Source: Antennarius striatus (taxonomy: Eukaryota; Chordata; Actinopteri; Lophiiformes; Antennariidae). From it: a stretch of 64,000 bases of DNA. A model generated the notes under the pieces. The model did no database searches, was not told where the DNA came from, and worked only from the letters and a program-made list of their open reading frames with translations. Position numbers and translations under genes: made by a program. Positions within the stretch are counted from its first letter, which is position 1; each line of letters begins with the position of its first letter. Positions 45,443 through 56,856 of this stretch are shown here, piece by piece. The stretch spans positions 18,565,760 through 18,629,759 of the forward strand of contig NC_090781.1 in the NCBI RefSeq assembly GCF_040054535.1, in the 5' to 3' direction.

Positions 45443-45826
45443 TTCAGGGACCAGAACTGACGGTCAACTTTTGACTGGATCCGTGCTGAAGCTGTTTTTA
45501 CCTCATTTTTGGCAACAAGCACAAGTATTGTTCTCTAGTTGCAATAATACACAGAACCAGGGTTTTGTTTCTTGAAGCTAATCCAACATTTTGAAAGTAT
45601 AATAGTTTCATTAACTTAAATATGATTTTTTAAAATGAGACATTCCAGAGCCAATCACAATGCATGAATGTACTGTACACACAGGTTTGTTTGTAGATGG
45701 GATTTTAACTAATGGAGGCACATTAAACTGATCAGTTTTCTATCAATCTGAAGTGATTGGTTTGTTTTTATCCCTGTGATGCCCAGCAGGGCTAAACTCA
45801 TTAGGTAATAGAAAAATATCAATGTA

Positions 45827-46269
45827 GCTCTCGCGAAGCGGCGGTGTATCGTAATTGTCAGTGTTTGTGTGTTCACTGTCCATCCGTACGTCCACCAAAT
45901 ATTTTCACAACCGTTGCAGATAAAGATGAAAGAAAAAGCACATTACACCGGCCGCAAAGGGGATGAAAAAGAGATGATGACCATGAGAAAACTAGGTCAA
46001 GGTCAAATTTCAACTTTTGTACATATTCAGGTACGCATCTCCGAAAATTGATGAAATATACGGCAATGACAAAACAAAAAGCAACATTTTCAGGAAGCCA
46101 GAGGAACAAAAATGCGTAGGTCAGGGTAAAATTTTGAATTCAGGGGTGTCACAGGATGTTGCAGTCTCTGACTGCCTTGTTCTATCTGCAACGGTTGTGA
46201 AGATATTTGGTGGACGGACAGACGAACACACAAACGCTGACAATTACCATACATCACCGCTTTGCGGGA
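45827..46269. mobile_element. MITE with about 95-bp terminal inverted repeats
   Basis: The left arm (45827-45925) reads 'gcgaagcggcggtgtatcgt' onward. The right arm (46175-46269) is its imperfect reverse complement, ending 'caccgctttgcgggatg'. Possible TGTA target copies lie at 45823-45826 and 46270-46273. About 443 bp, no transposase. It lies in the probable aqp11 3' UTR or intergenic gap. Confidence 0.75.
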
Positions 46270-46366
46270 TGTAATTATCAGGCAAAGAAAAAAACTGCAA
46301 TACAAACAAGTAACTCAAACCAGGACACAAAACCTCTGGAACTCACATTGCAGTTATCTTTTTGAA

Positions 46367-46372
46367 AATAAA
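46367..46372 (+). terminator. aqp11: Candidate aqp11 poly(A) signal
   Basis: AATAAA followed by T-rich DNA. If used, the MITE would be transcribed within the aqp11 3' UTR. Confidence 0.3.
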
Positions 46373-46513
46373 GGTTTTTAGTTCACGCTGCTTGTTTTTT
46401 ACGGAGTTGAAATTTTAAAACTTTATGTTCGGTCTCTACCTGAATTTTATTCTGGTAGAGACCTGCCTACCCGAACAATGATGCTAAACACAAAATTATA
46501 CAAAAACTATGCT

Positions 46514-46610
46514 TTTATTGACAATTTCATACAAAGACATTAACTCTCCTCTGAAGGTAAACTGGATATTAAATTGGTCATTCAGTACAAAAAAAATCTT
46601 GACTTTTATT
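46514..46610 (-). terminator. clns1a: Candidate clns1a poly(A) signals
   Basis: AATAAA on the minus strand at 46519-46514 and 46610-46605, about 230 to 330 bp after the clns1a stop codon. Confidence 0.5.
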
Positions 46611-46842
46611 GTTACAGTAAGCGCTGGAATCACTACGTTCAATCAATCCTGACAGAAAACAGACATGAAAACAAAACTGCTGAGGTGACTTCAAGCTGAG
46701 AATAAAGAAGTGCTGCTGTCCTCTTCAGTCCATAAAAGTCGCTGCTTTGACTCGGAGTGATTTCCATCTACAAAAGGAATTGGATGACAGCTGAACACAA
46801 CAGCAACACTGTAGAAACGTTTTGTGGCCTGAGAGACAAATA

Positions 46843-49378
46843 TTACCAGTGCTCAACGTCTGCATCCTCAAACTGGCCAGCCTCCATCGCTGCTGCATCC
46901 ACGTCCATTCCATCTGCCAACAACAAATGGACCAAACAGGACCTCGTGTTATATTTTAAAAAACATGATGCCCCTTCTTGAAATCTTAACATTAACTCAC
47001 TGTCTGCCTATGACAACTATAAACGTCAGCTACGTTTTTCAATAGGGGGGCTGGGAGACAGTCTGACGGAGCTTGTCAGTGAAAATCAGGCTTCAAATTA
47101 CAGAATTTAGCGTCGCGACCACTGATCCAGTTATGGAATAGAGCATGACGAATCAGAGGAAGATGGAGAAGTTTGCGACAGCGTGCAACGCAACAAAATT
47201 TTGCCTATGTCAGCACGCACCCTTGAGCAAACACTTGCTCTGAGAAAATCTTGCGATTGGTCCACAATAGAAAGAAAACACAATAAATCTCTAACATCAG
47301 ACAAAGACCGCCGAAGGGGATCAACTGCTACAAAGTGCTGGCAGCAAATGTGTTACTGAAAAACGTCCAGCGTGTCGGATTGGCTCTCGTTTGTTTTCCA
47401 TCTTTTGTCTCTTACTTGTTCCCCCCAGCCCCCGTGTCTTGCCCTGTTGTGTCTCGTCTCAAACCTTCAAACTCAGCGCTGGTTTCTTCGGTCCGAACCC
47501 CGGCCATGTGGTACTGCTGAGCGACCGACTGGGCTAACATCCCTTCCAGCCGCTCCAGCGTGGCCTGACCCTCCTGCGTGAGCGACGACAGACCCTCATC
47601 ACAGGTGTAGAACGTTGAGACGTTGGCGTTACCATGCTCTGTGTGGTGGAGGATGGAAATGGTTTAGGTGAAAGCACTGATGTGTTTGGTATGGAATACA
47701 CAAGCAATTAAAAAAAAGAAACAAAACACAATCAATGGTTTATAAATTGTCCCACTTCCTGCCAAAGCTTCTGATTTGTTGGATAGAATGTTAGTGAATT
47801 CAATACGAGATATTTATAGACACTTATAGCGATATAAATATATAGATATTTATTACCTGCTTCTGCATCCCAAGGATCCAGACAGCCAGGAAAAGAAGGA
47901 CAGAGAGAAATGGTGAGTCAGCATTCTACATCTAGTCTGCAGCAGGTAAGACATAACGTTCATTAAAAATTAATCTGAACCCTTTGATGAGATCTGAACC
48001 ATTAGTTTCATGACCTACAGAACTCTACCTGTGTTGCTGTGTGTTTCTGTGTTCTCACCAGCTTCTTCTACGTCGTACTCTTCTCCTTCAAAGTCATTGT
48101 CAGAGTCATCATCGTCCGGGTCGGGATGCAGCGCTTGGCATTCGCACATGGCTGAGAACATGGATTCCACTGCACACAGATCATAATGTTAATATTTTTG
48201 GGAAAATGTGGGTTTCAGATGAACACAATGTAAGCACACTTTATGAATCACATCTTCTCAATAACATTTTTGCTGCTTCTGGTTTGGACAGTAAAAATTA
48301 AAAAATATTCCTTGGACGTGTCATATTTCACAATATTGTGATACCTACGTGCTGCACGGTCGCTCGGAACAAATCGAATCTCTGTGATCGTTCCATTATC
48401 ATCGTCGTCGTCATCGGGGCTGTTACTGCCCTCATCATCTTCATCATCAGCTGCTTTCTCTGCCATCTCTGACTCATTCTCATCTGGAAATATGAAATGG
48501 AAACCACACAGTAGCTCAACCAAAAACTTATTTTAAATGCAAAACTCATTGTACTTGTATATTTTTGGGGTACATTTTGTTTTTAAGTGGTGATTGCGTA
48601 CCTACAATCTTCCGGAAAAGTGTACCAGAAAAAAACAAACCAGAAAGCAAATGCGACAATCGAGCCTTAAATATGAATTTTACTTTTTGCCTCACCCTCA
48701 CTGCTCAGCTTGCCGTTGACCATGACGTACAGGTGTTCCTGTGGATAAGCGCTGACATCCCTGGAGATGGCATGCAAACCAATGGTGGGATATTCTAGAG
48801 AGAAACCCATCCCTGAGCCGTCAAACCAGGACAGGCGCCTGATGAGTAGAAAACACCAAAGCTGCTTCAAACAGGGACACATTAAACTTATTACCTCCAC
48901 CTGGAAGGTTACTTGATTAGTTTAGATTTTTCTATTTACTTAGCAGGATTCCACACAAACTGGCATGAAATTTTCACCATAGATAGCATATCTTTTTTTC
49001 ATCTTTTTTTCATCTTTTTTTTCATCTTTTTTTCACCATAGGTAGCATATCCTAAAGGTGATTGAATTTTGGCGTTGATCGGGATCAGGATCAGGATCCG
49101 GATTCCCCACAACCTGAAGCAGGTTGGCGCTCTTATTTTGAAAGTGTGCCCTCCGGAAAACGCGAGGAGCGACGACGATATTATTCACCACTGTAACAAT
49201 AACCAACACACATAGCCATGCTTTCCACACCACCAACGAGCGCCATTTTTCTTACTTACGTTTCGGCGACGAACAGCGTACCACAGCCCAGCTTCTTGCC
49301 GTCCATCACCGCCGTTGTCTCTACCTGCTCATGCCGGACTCCCTCGGTGGGGGGACAGAGGTTCTTCAGTAAAACCAT
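46843..49378 (-). CDS. clns1a: pICln, methylosome and Sm-protein chaperone subunit
   Basis: Six exons on the minus strand: 49378-49260, 48838-48696, 48483-48349, 48169-48059, 47638-47465 and 46913-46843; 250 residues. pICln works with PRMT5 and WDR77 in the cytoplasm. It holds Sm proteins for arginine methylation and hands them to the SMN complex for snRNP assembly. The N-terminus has the PH-like fold signature RLSWFDGSGMGFSLEYPTI and EHLYVMVNGKL. An acidic loop (DDEDDEGSNSPDDDDDDNG) precedes ITEIRFVPSD. A second acidic stretch (DPDDDDSDNDFEGEEYDVEE), the helix STFYTCDEGLSSLTQEGQAT and the conserved C-terminal GQFEDADVEHW follow. All phases join. The last exon is short and distant and is proved by GMDVDAAAMEAGQFEDADVEHW-type homology. 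Slightly longer than the human protein (237), with no missing key region. Confidence 0.93.
48989..49035. repeat. CATCTTTTTTT minisatellite in clns1a intron 1
   Basis: Four tandem 'catcttttttt' units between two 'ataggtagcatat'-like words. A short 'gatcaggatcagga' repeat follows at about 49080-49100. Confidence 0.8.
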
Positions 49379-49720
49379 CGTCCCTCTCCGTCACTGTCTC
49401 CACACAAACCAACAACTTCACCCGTATCGTTCCGCTAAGCTAACAAATTTAAAACCAGGGACTTCACAGTAAATATCAGCTCGACTGTTAGAAGATAAAA
49501 GACGGCAATTAATCAATCCGGAATCAATAAATAATTCGAACCGTCCAGGGAGCTAGGAGTAAGAGCGAATCTAGAGGCGCGCAATAGACCAAACTATTGT
49601 GTTCAAAGCCAATGGTGGCATTCTGAAGGCTGACAGCTCCTTAATATCGCGAGATTACCGTCAACGACGCGTGAACTTCTTCTTCTTCTCTCTGTTCACA
49701 ACGTTCGGGCTCATACCGCC
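49379..49720 (-). promoter_or_regulatory. clns1a: clns1a 5' leader and promoter region
   Basis: Upstream of the ATG; moderately CpG-rich, no TATA box noted. 'gcgcgcaatag' and 'atatcgcgagatta' (a TCTCGCGAGA-like element) lie at about 49575 and 49645, fitting a housekeeping promoter. Confidence 0.4.
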
Positions 49721-49867
49721 CCCTACTGGACTCGATTATATAACACCATGTCATGTTACAATTTCCTCTTGAATTCATGCTCAAAATACAGTAAAATGTG
49801 TTTTAATATTAAAGGTTAAAAACACTGTTGAAGGAAATATAAATGACAAAAAGTGTTTCTCTGTCAG

Positions 49868-49993
49868 CTGTATCGTCTCTTCCTTTCGGCTTTTCCCTTC
49901 AGGGGTCGCCACAGCAAATCAATTGCCTCCATCTAACCTGTCCTTTGCATCCTCTTCTCTCACACCAACTACATTCATATCATCTTTCACTAG
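49868..49993 (-). mobile_element. RTE-type LINE 3' fragment
   Basis: Same family as 13595-13772 ('caggggtcgccacagcaaat'). Short, 5'-truncated. Confidence 0.6.
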
Positions 49994-50043
49994 GTTTTAA
50001 AATGATTGTAACGATAATGTCTATGTAGACAAAACATTTGAAG

Positions 50044-50145
50044 CAGTGCTGTCAGGCGATAAAAAAAATCTAATTAATTACAGGATTTGTAATTAATTAA
50101 TCTAATTAATCGCATTTTAATCTCATACCTGCTAAAGGCCCACAA
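50044..50145. mobile_element. hAT-type left end
   Basis: 'cagtgctgtcaggcgataaa' followed by AATTAATC repeats is the left end of a common fish hAT family. The matching right end was not found in intact form. Confidence 0.55.
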
Positions 50146-50344
50146 ATAAAGAATTTGAATTCTAGGATATTACAAAATTGTAGTGCATGACTAATCAATA
50201 GAATGCACAAGAAGAGAAGATTTGAAATCCACATTTTTATTGGTTAAGTGTGCTTTATCAATGAAATTCAAAAGAAAAAAGGCCAAGCACATCAGCAAAC
50301 CATTTCTCAAAAATGCAATACGGATACAGTTAAAAAAATAAATA

Positions 50345-50455
50345 AAATTCAGAAATAAAATAAGGCTGAGTCTCAAATAGGTACATAAGCAGACTCTCAA
50401 TCAAAATGAATACTAAAGCTGAGTCAATACAGCAATTCAAAATAAATAGTATAAC
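50345..50455. repeat. Left arm of a 110-bp inverted repeat pair
   Basis: Reverse complement of 53128-53235 with few mismatches ('aggctgagtctcaaatagg' against 'cctatttgagactcagcct'). The arms are 2.7 kb apart and enclose several other repeats. They may be the subterminal arms of the hAT element starting at 50044. Confidence 0.8.
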
Positions 50456-50619
50456 ATGCCTCTAAATAAGGCAACTAAATAGCAAGATACTAGCAGGCTT
50501 TTCCTTTAAAAGGGTAAGCTAACGTTCAACTTTGTGTCCTTGACATGTTTTGCATTTAAATGACACGTTAGGCTGGAGCTGCTTTGGTGATATGAAAATT
50601 CTCTTTTACAAAAGGTACA

Positions 50620-50664
<45 letters not shown>
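50620..50664. repeat. (AAT)n microsatellite
   Basis: Fifteen AAT units. Confidence 0.95.
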
Positions 50665-50665
<1 letters not shown>

Positions 50666-50840
50666 GATTAGATTTATATAACGCTTTTCTGGACACTCAA
50701 AGACGCTTTACATCGGATCCATTATTCATTCACTCCTCATTCACACTTGGTGATGGTAAGCTACGTGTGTAGCCACAGCTGCCCTGGGGCAGACTGACGG
50801 AGGCGTCTACAGCGCAGATCGGCAGCGCAGAATCACGGCG
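50665..50840. repeat. Dispersed fish repeat
   Basis: 'ttatataacgcttttctgga' and 'agccacagctgccctggggc' are signature text of a common teleost repeat. Class not assigned. Confidence 0.5.
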
Positions 50841-51044
50841 TCTTTGTTCTTTTTATAAAATAACTTTCCGCCCAAAGGTCCGAGTAGGCTTGCCTTGCTC
50901 TACTGTATTGCATCCATCTCTGTTTTCAGTCACCCTGCTTTTGACTAGTGGTGCAGGTAGGAAGTGATGTTACTGCAGCATACGGGTCCCTCAATGGGCC
51001 AAATTTAAAATGCTTGCGCATTGACTTGCCACTCGCGATTAATG

Positions 51045-51280
51045 GCGAGTGTAGTGTGATGGGAAGATGGAAAGAGTACTTTGAAGAGTTGATGAAAGTG
51101 GAAAATGAGAGAGAACAAAGACTAGAAGAGGTGACTGTTGTGGACCAGGAAGTAGCAAAGATTAGTCAGGATGAAGTGAGGAGGGCGTTGAAGAGGGTGA
51201 GGAGTAGAAAGGCAGTCGGTCCTGATGATATACCTGTAGACTCTACAGTGTAGAGGTTTGGAAGTGCCTAGGAGAGGTGG
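51045..51280 (+). mobile_element. RTE-type LINE RT fragment
   Basis: Plus-strand frame SVMGRWKEYFEELMKVENER...ISQDEVRRALKRVRSRKAVGPDDIPV, the same RT start as 14397-14605 in opposite orientation. A stop (TAG at 51251) and frame loss follow. Confidence 0.75.
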
Positions 51281-51288
51281 ACATTTCA

Positions 51289-51553
51289 GAGTGGCCTTTT
51301 ATTGTGGGCAGTGTAAGGTACACCTGTTCACTAATCATGATGTCAGATCAGCATCTTGCTGTGGTACACCTGTGAGGTGGGATGGATTCTCTCAGCAAAG
51401 CAGAAGTGCTCACTATCACACATTTAGAGAGATTTGTGAACAATGTTTGAGAGAAATGGTAATATTGTGTATCTGGAATGAATTATAGATCTTTAAGTCC
51501 ATCTCCTGAAAAATGGGAGCAAAAACAAAAGTGTTGTGTTTATATTTTTGTTG
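51289..51553. mobile_element. DNA-transposon-like repeat
   Basis: Starts 'agtggccttttattgtgg' and ends 'caaaagtgttgtgtttat'. This is a repeat family I recognise from many vertebrate genomes. No coding region. Confidence 0.6.
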
Positions 51554-53084
51554 CAGGGCTTTGAACCGGTTCATGGAACGAAAACCGGAAACTCTATATT
51601 TTTTAATGTTCTGGAACAGAATCGGAACAGAAAATAATTGTAAACCGGTTAATACCTGGGTTTTTTTTCGTTCTTGAAAAAAATATTTGACCTCATTTTT
51701 CACTTCCTGTCATTCGCTCGACGCGGGATGAGAGCGGGCTGAAGTAGAAGCAATCAGCAACAGTTAAGAAAAGGGAGGTCTCCCAGTCACCATTTATTCA
51801 TAACAGGTAAACACTGCAGTATGTCAATCTTAAAAATGTATGATGTAGACACATTAACTCATTGGCTGCAGTCATTTTCAGTGCAGTGTGTTCCCGTACT
51901 ACCAGTGCATTGTAGCTATATTGAGCTATGGGAGACACGGAATGAAGATCTGTTGTTCAGCAATAAATGACATGGTGGAAGTTATTCTTGTGTTATTTTA
52001 TGTAGTGTCTAAGTAGGAGGCATAAGCCTTAACTACAGTGATACAAGTGTCATAAAGCAGAGGTGCAGTGCTGTGGTACTGTTGACTGTAGGGTAGGGAT
52101 ATATCTATAATTATAGTCTATAGTACATAAACTAATTGCTTTAGTTGCCAATTGAAAAGTCCTTAAGTTACTGTATTTTGCGCACTATTCGGCTCATTGT
52201 ATAAAGAGACTCAGTCTAAATGACGGAGTTTATTTCTGTGCTTTAACCGGACACACGACGCACCTTATTGTTCGGTGCACACGTTCTAACGGAAGCAAAA
52301 AGGTGACTGTTTGAAATGTGTTGTACTACGTATTAAAATTTCAAAAAATACACCGACATTATTTTTTAAATATGTTTTTATTTTTTGATAAATCTGTGCT
52401 AAATCCTTCGAAGTCCTCATCTCCGGTCTGCATTGAACATCTCGGTAGTTTCTCTACCGCTGACCGTCTGGTTTCCGGGTGTCTGTCCGGTCATGATGCC
52501 GACTTTTGGGAAACATCGGACAAAAGTCGAAGCAGACACGTTAGTCCAGGATCCACAATCCACCACATATTGTGGGGGTGTAACTCGGTCGGCACTGCCC
52601 CCCCAGTCCTGGTAAACGTGTGTTCACGTCTCTCATCGTAAGCGTGTCTCTTCGCTGACGTCATCGTCGGGGGTCTTCAGCCAATCAGATGTGGTTAACA
52701 GCATACCTGCGGTTCAGTCCCAGTATTTCCCCTACACTGGTACCTACCGGAGGTGTGCCGGACGGAGCCTCGCGTCATGTGCTCTAATTGGTCCATCGCT
52801 GCCGGCGTACGTAGTGACGTAATACGTCCGATGTCGGCGGACAATGGCCGATCTGGCGGATCGCTGACTAAAATCACACAAAAACATTTTTACATATTTC
52901 TGAACTCAGTTACACATAAGACGCTTAATGTTAAAAGGCGCAGCGTTGATTTTTGAGAAATTTTAAGGCTTTTAAGCGCGTCTTATGGTGCGCAAAATAC
53001 GGCACCTACATATTAATATTTACAAGGAACGTTATTAACCGGTTCAGGAACTTTATTTTTTTTGTTCTAACCGGTTCAGGAACG
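51554..53084. mobile_element. hAT-like element with a nested insert
   Basis: Begins 'cagggctttgaaccggttca' and the right part has 'aaccggttcaggaac' twice, the inverted form of the same end words. The right terminus is worn. A second element (52171-53006) is inserted near its right side. Confidence 0.6.
52171..53006. mobile_element. Nested non-autonomous DNA transposon with TA target site
   Basis: Ends CTGTATTTTGCGCAC and GTGCGCAAAATACGGC are inverted repeats, each bounded by TA (52169-52170, 53007-53008). 836 bp. An open frame (52318-52641) is present but resembles no transposase I know. The family is the one with GTATTTTSCGCAC ends seen across vertebrates. Confidence 0.75.
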
Positions 53085-53127
53085 TCAACGTAACTTTACG
53101 TAAATAACGTAACTCGGGTAAATAACG

Positions 53128-53235
53128 TTATACTATTCGTTTTGAATTGCTGTATTGAGTCAGCTTTAGTATTCATTTTGATTGAGTCTTCTCATGTGCC
53201 TATTTGAGACTCAGCCTTATTTTATTTCTGAATTT
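53128..53235. repeat. Right arm of the 110-bp inverted repeat pair
   Basis: Partner of 50345-50455. Confidence 0.8.
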
Positions 53236-53339
53236 GCTGTATTTGTATTGCCCCCCGTCAGCTGCATTTCTTGTCATTCCTTCAGAGAACCAGGGTCATA
53301 CAGTACTGTATTATCAAACATCTGTAAGCTGATCGACTT

Positions 53340-56300
53340 CTAATCCTTTGATAAATAAAATAAGACACAGAGGCAGTGTGTTTGAGGAGATGCCTGGGAT
53401 GTTGGTTTTAATAACTTAGAGAACATTTATGTTACAGCGATACTACAGCAACAGAACAACAGAGAAATGGAAGGAGTGGTATTCACATCCACTGATGCCT
53501 GTGTGAATACAGCTGGATTGAAGATTTAAAACCAACAGATCAGGTTCAGTGGAATGATTTGGAGAGGTGTCCTGAACACGCATGAAGTTCCCCTCGCTGC
53601 TTCAACATAGGTTCATCTTGCCTTGAAGAGTTGCTACAGGGGTTTACCATTATTTACAGTAAAAAATGATGAGGGTTGAACAATTGAACACTACAGAAAA
53701 GAAAGATTTTTTTTTTTTTTGCAGTGATGAAGTTGTTCAGCATAAAGGGGATTTTCAGCTGTCCGGGGAATATTTTTATCTCATCTCTTGGCATGGAAGC
53801 AGGAAAACACCTGAAAGAACAGTAATTCAGTAATTTGGTCTCCCTTCAAAGCCACAAACCCAGATTTGTCTTCCTGTGAGAGAGCACGGTTCGTCTGGAC
53901 TGAAACTAGTCAATAGAGTTCAATTCAACAATTACATTTTTTCAGTTCTGACACAAAATGTCTAAAGTTTTACTTACGAAATTCATTGTTTTGACAATTT
54001 CCTAATTTTGCTCTAAAGCTAAGTATTAATCAAAATGTATTTTGATTTGTGTAGACTTGAATCTATTTTTATATCCTTGAAATATGCTCTCCAAAGTGAT
54101 CATAGAGGACAGTCAAACATCATGACTTAAACAAAGCATGATCTACTGATTACTGGAGAACTCACGAGGCTACAGACATTTCTATGAGTTATTGATCTTT
54201 TAGATTTTACATCAGCACTTGTTAAGATGTGGTAAATATAGACAGCATAAAGTAGAAAAAACTAACTTCCCCCACATTTGATCTCATCTGCATCTTCAGT
54301 TTGCTGTTTCATAACTGTCATTTTCTGACAAGTGACAGAAGCTTTCTTCCACAGATGTTTCTGTCTGCAGAAACACTTCTAAAAAGAAATCACTGTTCAG
54401 TCTCAAATCTTTCACTTTTCTGCTCCACATCATGATGTGAATCTCTAGAGGATTTTCTGTGTCCTGACCCGGGCAGGGATTTATCAAACTGCTAAATGTT
54501 CAAATTTGACCACAATTGAAAGACAAAATGAAAAGCACTCACTCACCTCATTCCATCTCATAAACCTGGAAAATAAAAGCTATTTATTACATTTGTCAGG
54601 AGTCAGAGTCGAGGCTGGTATGAAGGAATACTGTACTGTATCAAAGCAACATGCTAGTTTTATATTATTCCCATTTGAGTTCCGCATTTAGAGGCTTTTT
54701 GTTCTGCCGTTTGAAGGGATTGAAACGACAAAAATAAATCAACAAAAGCTTGTTTTTGTACAGATTTTCCTTTTTTGAGTCAAACCTAAACATATTGACT
54801 TATTACTGCAAACATGTCAGACATGTTTAAAACCCTGATCAGTGAGCGACGTGATCAAGGTGTTTTATTGCTCAAAATGAAGTCTTAGAATTTTGACAAA
54901 TGCAAGCTTGGATTTTGGAAATCAATTTCAAAAACTGTAAAAAAAAAAAACAACCAAAAAACTGAACTGACAGAAAAAATAAAGATTTGCAACTACTGTA
55001 TATATTCTGACTTTGTGCATTGGAAGGGGGGAATTAGAAATATTTAAATGACCAAAATAAAAAGTCAAGTAAAGGAAGAGTTCACCCAAAAATGAGAGGA
55101 TTAGATGAACATTGGTTTTATCTAATCTAGAGATCAATAAGGCAATTTTCAGAGGACTGTGAAACACGCTGTGAGTAGATCGTGCCTGTCTTTCCATTTC
55201 TGGATGAACTCTTCTTTTAAAGTCTTAACAGTGTTCTGACTGCATGAAGTTAGTTATTCTCTAACAAAAGGGACCAACTCTCACCCTCGGCTTCTTCTTT
55301 CACCATTTTACCAAATACAACTAGCTAGATGACATCCGTAGTGACGTCAGGGAGACGGCTACAATCAGTTTCCCCTCAACAAGATATTAAAAAGCTTTGT
55401 TTTTGAAAACTTTTTTTGAAAACTCCTTCAGGGACAGTTAAAAACCCACAAAGATGTGTGAAGCAAGCAGAATTTAGACACTGATGTTTCAGCGGTGAAC
55501 GGGCTCCATGTTGGTCTTAATTCGCACACCATAAACTTTTTGTTGAAACCCATCGATCCACACATCACTCAGAGCAGCATCTCTCCTCCTCTCCTTCATA
55601 TAGAAAATATAACACTATATTTTACAAGAGGACTACCAGAACATCTAGTATCTTACAAGAAACAGCATACAGGCAAAGTATGTACAGCAAACGTGATCCC
55701 ACCTAGATGAGGTGTGAACGAACGAGCGGGTCTGAAACCGAACCCTCGGCCATCACAGACGTCCCGCATCAAAATGTACTTTCTAAAGCTTCTCACATGT
55801 AAACGATGTTTTTCATGATCAAAATATAAATTTATTTTCTGATGGGAAAGCACTTATTTTTTTCTGTTAGGGACAGAAACATAATAAAATTACTTTGAAA
55901 AAAATCCTAACAATAATTCCAGCATTATTTTGAATGTCGATAAAAATTTTGGGAGAAATTTCTTTGTATCTCAAGGGAAATTTAAACTGCTTCATCTTAC
56001 CCAGTTTGGCTTAAATGGTACAAACGGAGGCTCCATTTGCATCCCGTAAACAAACATATAAAAAAGTTAACTGTACTTTAATCGCCTAAACTCCAAGCGA
56101 GAACGTTCTGGATTCCCTGAAGCCGACAGAATTCATCCATGAATGACATGGATGTAAACTCCAGAGGTGATGTCATGACATAAGATTTTGCTTGGTGAAC
56201 ATTTGAAAAGCTATAAACTTTAGGTTTATGAACATTTAAAGCAGCAGAGAAGCTATACAACCTCGGCTCCTCCACCTGAACTGGACTGTGAATCATTTTG

Positions 56301-56856
56301 TTTTACTGCTTTAATGAGAGTAGAATAATTGCAGGGATATTTACCACTTTAAGAGGTGTGTAACACCTGTGTTGTGGCGTCTGACCCAGAGCGTCCGGTT
56401 TGAGACTCGCTCCCCCTTGCTGGTGGGACATTAAGTGCTATGAGAATGATGAAGTGCTTCAGGATGAGGTACACTACAAACAAATTCTTGTATCCGACTA
56501 AACCTAGCCCCGATGACGCGAACCTTTTGTCATCGTGACACAAATAACCAGCAGAAAAGACGTCTGGAAGAGTTCGGAGATGAGGTCGCCAAAAACCTCT
56601 GGCGTCCGCTGAGGCGTGAGGAGCGGCCGGGTTCCGACCACGATGACACGTTTGGTGCGACCGGTGGTCCGTTCTGCCGAAGGTGACGTGTGTAAATATT
56701 TGTGTTGTGAGGTGCAGTATGTGACGGATCGCTATCAAGCACGAGACGACAGCAGGGGAGGAAGAGGAGGACGCAGGAAGAAGAGGAAGAGATCCAGTTT
56801 CACAGGTGGTCTGCAGGTAGAAAGGCCGGACTAAAACACAGACATGAACGCTGGTA
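53340..56856 (-). other. Gene-free region, probably including the rsf1 3' UTR
   Basis: No coding exon, tRNA or clear mobile element was recognised in these 3.5 kb. It lies directly downstream of the rsf1 stop codon, is largely non-repetitive, and part of it is likely the rsf1 3' UTR. I could not pick a poly(A) site with confidence. Confidence 0.4.

Noticed and set aside
52318-52641. 107-codon frame as a host gene
   Set aside because: Fully inside a TA-flanked DNA transposon; no splice structure or known domain.
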